Source: Aquificaceae bacterium (lineage in GTDB: Bacteria > Aquificota > Aquificia > Aquificales > Aquificaceae). From it: a stretch of 15,486 bases of DNA. The DNA lies in contig WFYM01000193.1 in the NCBI GenBank assembly GCA_015490115.1, positions 1 to 15,486 of the forward strand, written 5' to 3'. The notes under the pieces were generated by a model. It had not been told where the DNA came from and did no database searches. It was given only the letters and a program-made list of their open reading frames with translations. The first letter of the stretch is position 1, and every line of letters starts with the position of its first letter. The translations under genes were made by a program, and so were the position numbers. Of the stretch, positions 6,685 to 11,907 are shown in pieces.

Positions 6685-8006
6685 CTCACCACCTCCAGAA
6701 GCTCCGCATCTAAATTAAAGGGAGAAGCTTTCTTTACCTTTACTTTTACTATCTTACCGAGGAGGCTCCTGTCACCCTCCAAGGTGACCCACCTGTTCGT
6801 TGTGGTCCTGCCGACTAAGGTGCCTTCGTCCCTTGCCTCCTCCACGAGGACCTCCTGAACTGTCCCTTCGTAGGTCTTTGCTATCTCGGACATGATGCCC
6901 TTTTGGAGTTCGAGGAGCCTCGTCATCCTTTCGGTTTTTACCTCGTCCGGGACCTGACCCTCCATCTCAGCTGCTGGAGTTCCCGGTCTCGGAGAGAACT
7001 TGAAGGAGAATATCTGCTCGTAGCGGACCTTTCTAACTACGTCGAGGGTCTCCTCGAAGTCCTCCTCCGTCTCCGTGGGGAAGCCTACAATTATGTCCGT
7101 CGAGAGGGCTATGCCCTTTACCTTCTCCTTCAGTTTCTCGACCCTCTCGAGGTAGAACTCCTTAGTGTAGCCCCTGTCCATCAGAGAGAGTATCCTGTCG
7201 GAACCCGACTGGACGGGTAGATGAAGGGCGTTGCAAACTTGGGGTATGTCAGCCATGGCGTCGATTATGTCGTCGGTAAGGTCCTTCGGGTGTCCCGTTG
7301 TGAACCTTATCCTCTCGACACCGTCCACCTTAGATATCTCGTAGAGAAGCTCCGAGAAGGGAACGGGCTTTTCCAGATCCCTTCCCCAAGCGGTCACGTT
7401 CTGACCGAGGAGGTGGATCTCCCTTACACCTTCGTCCACGAGCCTCCTCACCTCTTCGAGTATGCTCTCCATCGATCTTGACCTCTCCCTTCCCCTCGTC
7501 TTCGGAACAACGCAGTAGGTGCATCTCTTGTCACAGCCCTTTATTATGGTCACGTAGGCACAGTAGGGGTTGTCCCTCTCGGTGGGAAACTCCCATACCT
7601 TGTCCTCGTCTTCGGGAGGCTCCTCGAGTATGGCTATAGCCTTGTAGCCGGCTTGAGCTTGGTTTATGAGTTCGGGGAGCTGATGCATGTTGAAGGAGGA
7701 GAACATTATGTCTATTACGGGTGCCTTCTTTACAAGCTCCCAGCCCATCCTCTGAGCCAAGCAACCAGCTACAGCTATGAGAGCCTTCGGGTTTTTCTCT
7801 TTTATCTTTCTGTATTCGCCGAGGTGCGAGAGGACCTTCTGGTCGGGCTTTTCCCTTATGGTGCAGGTGTTTATGAGTATGAGGTCAGCCTCCTCCCAGC
7901 TCCTTGCGGGTTCGTATCCGAGCGTCCTCAGTATACCCCTTATCCTCTCCGAGTCGTTGAAGTTCATCTGGCACCCGAAGGTCTTTATAAAGAACTTCCT
8001 GCCCAT
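6681..8006 (-). CDS. miaB: tRNA-2-methylthio-N6-dimethylallyladenosine synthase MiaB
   Basis: Radical SAM methylthiotransferase that adds the 2-methylthio group to i6A37 of tRNAs reading UNN codons. Domains in order over 441 aa: N-terminal UPF0004 domain with Cys12 (TFGCQMNFNDSE), Cys48 (NTCTIREK) and Cys82 (AGCLAQR) for the auxiliary [4Fe-4S] cluster; radical SAM domain with Cys158, 162, 165 (GCDKRCTYC), then VPKTRGRERSR; and a C-terminal TRAM RNA-binding domain from about residue 375. FGCQMN and VVPKTRGRERSR point to MiaB and not MtaB or RimO. The start is set at ATG 8006 (MGRKFFIKTFGCQMN), as family members begin just before the first Cys motif. A GTG at 8048 would add 14 residues and lies 12 nt after a minus-strand TATAAT, so it stays possible. 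The stop overlaps the BFN-family start. Confidence 0.95.
   Translation of the reverse strand: MGRKFFIKTFGCQMNFNDSERIRGILRTLGYEPARSWEEADLILINTCTIREKPDQKVLSHLGEYRKIKEKNPKALIAVAGCLAQRMGWELVKKAPVIDIMFSSFNMHQLPELINQAQAGYKAIAILEEPPEDEDKVWEFPTERDNPYCAYVTIIKGCDKRCTYCVVPKTRGRERSRSMESILEEVRRLVDEGVREIHLLGQNVTAWGRDLEKPVPFSELLYEISKVDGVERIRFTTGHPKDLTDDIIDAMADIPQVCNALHLPVQSGSDRILSLMDRGYTKEFYLERVEKLKEKVKGIALSTDIIVGFPTETEEDFEETLDVVRKVRYEQIFSFKFSPRPGTPAAEMEGQVPDEVKTERMTRLLELQKGIMSEIAKTYEGTVQEVLVEEARDEGTLVGRTTTNRWVTLEGDRSLLGKIVKVKVKKASPFNLDAELLEVVR
6691..6696 (-). promoter_or_regulatory. Shine-Dalgarno of the BFN-family gene
   Basis: GGAGGT on the minus strand, 6 nt before the ATG at 6684, within the final codons of miaB. 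It is a textbook operon-internal ribosome binding site. Confidence 0.7.
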
Positions 8007-8056
8007 AGATATTATTTTGGTGCTGGTGAAGGTCTCAGGCAAGGTCACCCGGGGAG

Positions 8057-8065
8057 TGATATTAT
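8057..8065 (+). promoter_or_regulatory. Extended -10 (TGATATTAT) for the archease gene, likely leaderless
   Basis: TG-n-TATTAT matches the extended -10 pattern and ends 8 nt before the ATG at 8074. The 8 nt between (AAAGCTAT) hold no SD. Initiation would fall at or next to the start codon. No consensus -35 is visible, which an extended -10 can tolerate. Confidence 0.5.
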
Positions 8066-8066
8066 A
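8061..8066 (-). promoter_or_regulatory. Candidate -10 (TATAAT) for miaB
   Basis: A perfect TATAAT on the minus strand, in the 67-bp gap between miaB and the archease gene and overlapping the archease -10 on the other strand. It would give a leader of roughly 45-50 nt to the ATG at 8006, or about 5 nt to the alternative GTG at 8048. A second AT-rich stretch (AATAAT) lies 4 nt before the ATG at 8006 and may be a proximal promoter. Confidence 0.4.
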
Positions 8067-8073
8067 AAGCTAT

Positions 8074-8487
8074 ATGTTCTACGAGACGATCGACGATGTC
8101 ACAGCTGACGCGGGAATAAGGGTGAGGGGGAAAAGCCTCGAGGAGCTGATCTGCAAAGCTCTCCTTGCTACCTTCAACGAGATCACCGACGTGGACAAGG
8201 TGGAGGAGAAAGAAGAGATAGTCCTGAGGGTAAGGTCGAGGCTCCCCTTCCTCGTAGCGGACCTCATAAACGAAGCCCTCGTGGTCCACAGCAGTAAGAA
8301 CTTCGTAGCGGGGGGCTGTGAGGTTGTAAAGCTAAGCGATGAGGAAGCTGTGGTAAAGTTAAAGGGGGAGGTGTTCGACCCGAAGCGTCACCCTTCGAAG
8401 CTCGTCATAAAGGCTGCCACCTACCACAGGCTCTCCGTGAGGAGAGAGGGAGGAGAATACGAGGCGGAGGTTATACTCGACATCTGA
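8074..8487 (+). CDS. Archease (RtcB-type tRNA ligase activator)
   Basis: Archease promotes guanylation and multiple turnover of the RNA ligase RtcB and widens its NTP use. The 137-aa protein matches the family: TADAGIRVRGKSLEELICKALLA at the N-terminus (Asp12 in the TAD motif), IKAATYHRLSV near residues 112-122, and the invariant C-terminal Asp-Ile (136-137). The common motif is D-H-T-A-D; here it reads D-V-T-A-D, so the usual His is Val9, while the aspartates are kept. RtcB is not in this window. The gene is first in a unit with fabZ, 15 bp upstream of it, and starts divergently from miaB. Identification rests on motifs recalled from the family. Confidence 0.85.
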   Translation: MFYETIDDVTADAGIRVRGKSLEELICKALLATFNEITDVDKVEEKEEIVLRVRSRLPFLVADLINEALVVHSSKNFVAGGCEVVKLSDEEAVVKLKGEVFDPKRHPSKLVIKAATYHRLSVRREGGEYEAEVILDI

Positions 8488-8489
8488 TT

Positions 8490-8495
8490 TATAAT
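8490..8495 (+). promoter_or_regulatory. -10 box (TATAAT) for fabZ, likely leaderless
   Basis: A perfect TATAAT in the 15-bp gap after the archease stop ends 7 nt before the fabZ ATG at 8503. The 7 nt (TAAGCTC) contain no SD. This suggests fabZ has its own leaderless transcript besides any read-through from archease. Confidence 0.55.
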
Positions 8496-8502
8496 TAAGC
8501 TC

Positions 8503-8949
8503 ATGGACGTCCACGAGATAATGGAGATACTGCCCCACAGGTATCCCCTCCTACTCGTCGACAGGATACTCGAGTTCGAAGAGGGGAAGAGGATAGTCGG
8601 TATCAAGAATGTATCCGTTAACGAGCCTTACTTTCAAGGACACTTCCCGGGCTTTCCCCTCTTTCCGGGTGTTTACATACTCGAGGCTATGGCTCAGGTG
8701 GGCGGGATACTTATGATAAAGTCGCTCAAGCTCGAGATAGGCAAATACGCTGTCGTCTTCGCCGGGGTGGACGAGGCGAGGTTCAAAAGACCCGTCTTCC
8801 CCGGGGACCAGATAGTTATGGAGCTTGAGGTCATTTCCCTGAAGAAGACCCTCTCCAAGATGAGGGGGACCGCGAAGGTGGAGGGGAAAACGGTAGCTGA
8901 GGCTACCCTCCTCGCTGCTGCGAGGAGGCTCGAGGAGGTGAGGAGGTAG
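8503..8949 (+). CDS. fabZ: 3-hydroxyacyl-ACP dehydratase FabZ
   Basis: Dehydrates 3-hydroxyacyl-ACP to trans-2-enoyl-ACP in type II fatty-acid elongation, in the cytoplasm. The 148-aa hotdog-fold protein begins with the hallmark MEILPHRYPLLLVDRI and carries the catalytic stretch FQGHFPGFPLFPGVYILEAMAQ with His47 and Glu61. The Phe-Pro-Leu-Phe-Pro-Gly form is typical of FabZ and not FabA. No other fab or lpx gene is adjacent, unlike the lpxD-fabZ-lpxA cluster of many Gram-negatives. The TAG stop directly abuts the convergent FtsB-like stop (TAGCTA), in the centre of an 18-bp perfect palindrome. Confidence 0.96.
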   Translation: MDVHEIMEILPHRYPLLLVDRILEFEEGKRIVGIKNVSVNEPYFQGHFPGFPLFPGVYILEAMAQVGGILMIKSLKLEIGKYAVVFAGVDEARFKRPVFPGDQIVMELEVISLKKTLSKMRGTAKVEGKTVAEATLLAAARRLEEVRR

Positions 8950-8976
8950 CTACCTCCTATACCAGAACTCCTCGGG
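8929..8976. terminator. Two-tier hairpin at the fabZ / FtsB-like convergent stop codons; possible bidirectional terminator
   Basis: The perfect 18-bp palindrome AGGAGGTAGCTACCTCCT (8941-8958) has both stop codons at its centre. It is enclosed by a second pair of arms, CGAGGAG (8931-8937) and CTCCTCG (8968-8974), extendable by a wobble and one more pair. RNA from either strand could fold into a 7-bp stem with an AGCT loop on a 7-bp outer stem. No U-tract follows on either strand, so it is not a classical intrinsic terminator. Confidence 0.35.
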
Positions 8977-9291
8977 AAGGGGAACCACCTTCTCACCTTC
9001 CTTGAACATGAGTAGGTATTCCCTTATGAACTTCTCCCTGTAAAATTTCGGGTTCCTCTTAATCCTGCTGTATACGGACCTCAGCTCCTCGTTTTTCTTC
9101 TTTTCTATCTCTATGAGGCGCTCTATTCTTTCTGTTGCGAGCTTTAGCTTCACGACCCTGTAAAGGTTGAGGTCCGAGATGAACAGGTTGACGAGGGTGT
9201 TCAAAACCGCGAGGGAGAGGAAGGCGTAGGCGAGTCCCTTAACCAGAAAGAAATCTTCCGAACTCCTCCTTTCCCCAGAACTCCGCTCCAT
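8950..9291 (-). CDS. ftsB: FtsB/DivIC-like septum-formation protein
   Basis: Small bitopic membrane protein. Of 113 aa, residues 15-39 form one hydrophobic membrane segment, about 44-80 a charged coiled-coil-like helix (LATERIERLIEIEKKKNEEL), and the end carries the FtsB/DivIC-type signature NPKFYREKFIREYLLMFKEGEKVVPLP. FtsB forms a complex with FtsQ and FtsL that activates septal peptidoglycan synthesis. Position directly after eno supports the call: eno-ftsB order is common in bacteria. The start is uncertain. ATG 9291 makes the gene overlap eno by 53 nt, TTG 9297 is two codons further up, and a CTG at 9246 would begin right at the membrane helix and the eno stop. The stop abuts that of fabZ. 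Confidence 0.65.
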   Translation of the reverse strand: MERSSGERRSSEDFFLVKGLAYAFLSLAVLNTLVNLFISDLNLYRVVKLKLATERIERLIEIEKKKNEELRSVYSRIKRNPKFYREKFIREYLLMFKEGEKVVPLPEEFWYRR

Positions 9292-10522
9292 AACCAAGCT
9301 CTTCCTCTATCCTCAGGAGTTCATTATACTTCGCTGTCCTGTCAGTCCTCGAAACCGAACCCGTCTTTATCTGACCCGCGTTCAGACCGACCGCGAGGTG
9401 GGCTATGAAGGTGTCCTCCGTCTCCCCGGACCTGTGAGAGATTATGGTCCTGTAGCCGTTTTCCTTCGCGATCGCAACGGTATCGAGGGTCTCCGAGAGG
9501 GTCCCTATCTGGTTCGGCTTTATAAGGACCGAGTTCGCAACACCGAGCTTTATGCCCTTTTTGAGGATTTCCGGGTTCGTCGTGAAGAGGTCGTCCCCGA
9601 CGAGCTGGACCCTGTTTCCGAGGGCTTCAGTTACCGCCCTCCAGCCCTCCCAGTCCTCCTCGGAGAAGGGATCCTCTATGGAGATTATTGGGTAGTCCTT
9701 CAAAAGGTCCTCGTAAAACCTCACCATCTCCTGAGGACCCATTTTCCTCCCCTCTATGTGGTAATATCCCTCCCTGAAAAGCTCAGAGGAGGCGACGTCG
9801 AGGGCGAGGAATACCTCCTCTCCCGCTTTGTATCCCGCTTTCTCTATAGCTGTCAGTAGAAGGTCGAGGGCTTCCCTCGTAGAGTTCAGATCCGGGGCGA
9901 ATCCCCCCTCGTCACCCACGTTCGTCGAAAAGCCCTTGGATCTCAGTATGTCTTTCAAGGTATGGAAGACCTCGGCTCCCGCCCTCAAGGCTTCTTTGAA
10001 GCTCCCCCCGCAGACGGGAACTACCATGAACTCCTGAACGTCCAAAGGGTTGTCCGCGTGGACACCCCCGTTTATCAGGTTCATAAAGGGAACGGGTAGC
10101 CTCCTCGAGCTGATACCTCCTATATACATATAAAGGGGTATACCTAGCTCCTCCGCCGAAGCCTTCGCTACTGCTAAGCTGACCGCGAGTATGGCGTTGG
10201 CTCCGAGCCTGCTCTTGTTGGGTGTCCCGTCGAGGTCTATGAGGACCTTGTCTATCTCCCTCTGGTTCAGGGACTCCATGCCTACGAGCCTCTTCGCTAT
10301 CTCGCCCCTTATGTTGTCTACAGCCTTGAGGACCCCCTTCCCTTTGAACCTCGAGCTGTCCCCGTCTCTCAGCTCCAGAGCTTCCCTCTCCCCCGTTGAG
10401 GCTCCGCTGGGGACTATAGCTCTCCCTACAGCACCGCTCTCGAGGAGGACCTCAGCCTCTACGGTGGGGTTCCCTCTCGAGTCGAGGACCTCCCTTGCCC
10501 TTATCTCAACTATGGCTGACAT
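9239..10522 (-). CDS. eno: Enolase (phosphopyruvate hydratase)
   Basis: Interconverts 2-phosphoglycerate and phosphoenolpyruvate in glycolysis and gluconeogenesis, in the cytoplasm. Full length at 427 aa. Active-site residues are all present: the mobile loop SGASTGE (39-45), His155 (GGVHADN), Glu205 (VGDEGGFAP), metal ligands Asp242 (LALDVASSE), Glu283 (SIEDPFSE) and Asp310 (LVGDD), catalytic Lys335 (LIKPNQIGT), HRSGETED (363-370) and Lys386 (GQIKTG). The start MSAIVEIRAREVLDSRGNPT is the family norm. It heads a unit with the FtsB-like gene. The start codon is 18 bp from the divergent VTT-family gene, with a TAAAAT 8 nt upstream and no SD. Confidence 0.98.
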   Translation of the reverse strand: MSAIVEIRAREVLDSRGNPTVEAEVLLESGAVGRAIVPSGASTGEREALELRDGDSSRFKGKGVLKAVDNIRGEIAKRLVGMESLNQREIDKVLIDLDGTPNKSRLGANAILAVSLAVAKASAEELGIPLYMYIGGISSRRLPVPFMNLINGGVHADNPLDVQEFMVVPVCGGSFKEALRAGAEVFHTLKDILRSKGFSTNVGDEGGFAPDLNSTREALDLLLTAIEKAGYKAGEEVFLALDVASSELFREGYYHIEGRKMGPQEMVRFYEDLLKDYPIISIEDPFSEEDWEGWRAVTEALGNRVQLVGDDLFTTNPEILKKGIKLGVANSVLIKPNQIGTLSETLDTVAIAKENGYRTIISHRSGETEDTFIAHLAVGLNAGQIKTGSVSRTDRTAKYNELLRIEEELGYGAEFWGKEEFGRFLSG

Positions 10523-10526
10523 GGTT

Positions 10527-10532
10527 TAATAT
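10527..10532 (+). promoter_or_regulatory. -10-like TAATAT for the VTT-family gene, likely leaderless
   Basis: TAATAT ends 8 nt before the ATG at 10541, the same spacing as eno on the other strand. An overlapping TATTTT ends 5 nt before the ATG. No SD precedes the ATG. The whole 18-bp gap is one AT-rich core within GC-rich coding DNA. Confidence 0.45.
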
Positions 10533-10536
10533 TTTA
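10531..10536 (-). promoter_or_regulatory. -10-like TAAAAT for eno, likely leaderless
   Basis: On the minus strand TAAAAT ends 8 nt before the eno ATG at 10522; the intervening ATTAAACC has no SD. It overlaps the divergent gene's -10. Any -35 would lie inside the VTT-family gene, and none is evident there. Confidence 0.5.
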
Positions 10537-10540
10537 GCCT

Positions 10541-11005
10541 ATGCTGGAGGGCTTGGAGGAGGTCGCAAGGACGCTCATCAGGGACTACGGCTACGCCGGT
10601 ATATTCCTCGTGTCCTTTACAGAGAGCATCATACAGCCCGTCCCGCCGGACCCCTTCATAGCTGGGGGAACCCTCTTCGGTCTCGACCCCTTGATCTGCG
10701 CCCTCGTTGCGACGGTAGCGAGCGTCCTCGGCGGTCTTACAGCCCACACACTCGGCTCCCTCCTCGGTGTTCGGGTGGTGAGGAGAGTTATCGGGGAAAA
10801 GAGCTTTCTGAAGGGTGAAGCCCTCTTCTCCCGCTTCGGAGTTTGGGCTGTTCTCATAGCTGCGGTGACACCCGTTCCTTTCAAGGCTGTCTGCTGGCTC
10901 GCTGGAGTCTTCAGGATGCCGAGGACACCCTTTGTCCTCGCCTCCTTCCTCGGCAGGTTTCCGAGGTTCATGGCTGTCGCCCTCGTGGGAGACTTCCTCG
11001 GATGA
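10541..11005 (+). CDS. Small VTT/DedA-superfamily membrane protein (YqaA-like)
   Basis: A 154-aa multi-pass membrane protein. Features of the VTT (SNARE-associated) family are visible: YGYAGIFLVSFTESIIQPVPPDPFIAGG (17-43), with the conserved Glu28 and a Pro-x-Pro-Pro-Asp re-entrant-loop-like motif, a Gly-rich helix ATVASVLGGLTAHTLGSLLG (57-76), VTPVPFKAVCWLAGVFRM (109-126), and a GRFPRF (138-143) arginine motif. The size and FTES/PVPPD pattern fit the YqaA group better than full-length DedA. DedA relatives are linked to lipid-carrier or phospholipid translocation and membrane homeostasis; the role here is unproven. It is first in a tightly overlapping unit, and its stop overlaps the start of the ArsA-like gene. 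Confidence 0.8.
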   Translation: MLEGLEEVARTLIRDYGYAGIFLVSFTESIIQPVPPDPFIAGGTLFGLDPLICALVATVASVLGGLTAHTLGSLLGVRVVRRVIGEKSFLKGEALFSRFGVWAVLIAAVTPVPFKAVCWLAGVFRMPRTPFVLASFLGRFPRFMAVALVGDFLG

Positions 11006-11907
11006 TGGGAAAGAGGGTCTACTTCTTCGGAGGGAAAGGAGGTGTCGGGAAGACGACCCTTTCCTCAGCCTTTTCTCTTATCTTAGCGAAAACGAAAAAG
11101 GTCCTCCTTATCTCAACTGACCCCGCTCACTCCCTCTCGGACCTCTTCGGAAGCGAGGTGGGACCGGAGGCGAAGGAAGTGGAGGAGAACCTTTGGGCTG
11201 TCGAGATAGACCCGAAAAAACAGATAGAGGTTTACATAAAGGGAGCCATCGAAGCTATAGAGGGTTCCGTGAGTCCGGAGGTCTTCGAACAGATAAAGGA
11301 GATGTTCCACTCCGTAGAACACACGCCGGGTGTCGAGGAAGCTGCGATCTTGGACGCCCTCTCGAGGATAGTCCTTAAAGGTCCCTTCGAAGCCTTCGTG
11401 GTCGACACAGCCCCTACCGGACACACCCTCGCCATGCTGAGGACCGCCGGGAGGGTCGGGAGGTGGCTCGAGGAGCTAATAAAGAGGAAATCTTCAGCGG
11501 AGTCCTTCAGGGAAAAGGCGGGTCTTGGAAGGCTCTCCAGAACCTTAGAGATCTTAAGGGAGAGGAGGGAGAGGTTCTCACGCTTTTTAGAAGTTGTCAT
11601 TCGGGACTCCCTCTTCTTCCCGGTCCTCAACCCCGAGAAGCTCTCCATAGTCGAGACGGAGAGGATGGTGGAGGAGGTAACGGGTATGGGTATCGAAATT
11701 ACCCACCTCTTCGTGAACAAGGTGATGCCGAAGGATGTAAAGGGAGATTTCGTTGAAAGGAGAAGATCCCAAGAAAAGATTTACATGAACCTCATAAGGG
11801 AGAGGTTCGGTAGCTTTAAGATAGTGACCGTAGAGATGAGACCGAGGGACGTGGTCGGTATGGAGGACTTAAAAGAGCTGGCAAAGGAGCTGGAGGGTAA
11901 GCTGTGA
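11002..11907 (+). CDS. ArsA/Get3-family ATPase (cysteine-free)
   Basis: Soluble SIMIBI-class P-loop ATPase of 301 aa, single domain, in the size range of Get3 and half of E. coli ArsA. Motifs: deviant Walker A GGKGGVGKTT near residues 10-19, switch I STDPAHSLSDLF, switch II/A-loop VDTAPTGHTLAMLR, and a C-terminal FVNKVMP adenine-loop-like segment. No cysteine occurs anywhere, so the arsenite-binding thiols of ArsA and the zinc-binding CxxC of eukaryotic Get3 are both missing. No arsB, arsD or arsR is in the window. The start is ATG 11002 (ATGA overlap with the upstream stop; purine-rich GGGAGA 9 nt before); ATG 11005 is a one-codon alternative. A longer open frame upstream overlaps the VTT gene and is not believed. 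The substrate is unknown; a membrane-targeting or chaperone ATPase is possible. Confidence 0.9.
   Translation: MMGKRVYFFGGKGGVGKTTLSSAFSLILAKTKKVLLISTDPAHSLSDLFGSEVGPEAKEVEENLWAVEIDPKKQIEVYIKGAIEAIEGSVSPEVFEQIKEMFHSVEHTPGVEEAAILDALSRIVLKGPFEAFVVDTAPTGHTLAMLRTAGRVGRWLEELIKRKSSAESFREKAGLGRLSRTLEILRERRERFSRFLEVVIRDSLFFPVLNPEKLSIVETERMVEEVTGMGIEITHLFVNKVMPKDVKGDFVERRRSQEKIYMNLIRERFGSFKIVTVEMRPRDVVGMEDLKELAKELEGKL
11892..11897 (+). promoter_or_regulatory. Shine-Dalgarno of hyuA
   Basis: GGAGGG lies 6 nt before the GTG at 11904, within the last codons of the ArsA-like gene. It supports the GTG start and coupled translation. Confidence 0.7.

Noticed and set aside
10843..11001. N-terminal extension of the ArsA-like frame (53 residues, Cys- and Arg-rich)
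   Set aside because: It overlaps the VTT-family gene in another frame, does not look like the family, and the ATG at 11002 sits directly before the expected N-terminal P-loop strand.
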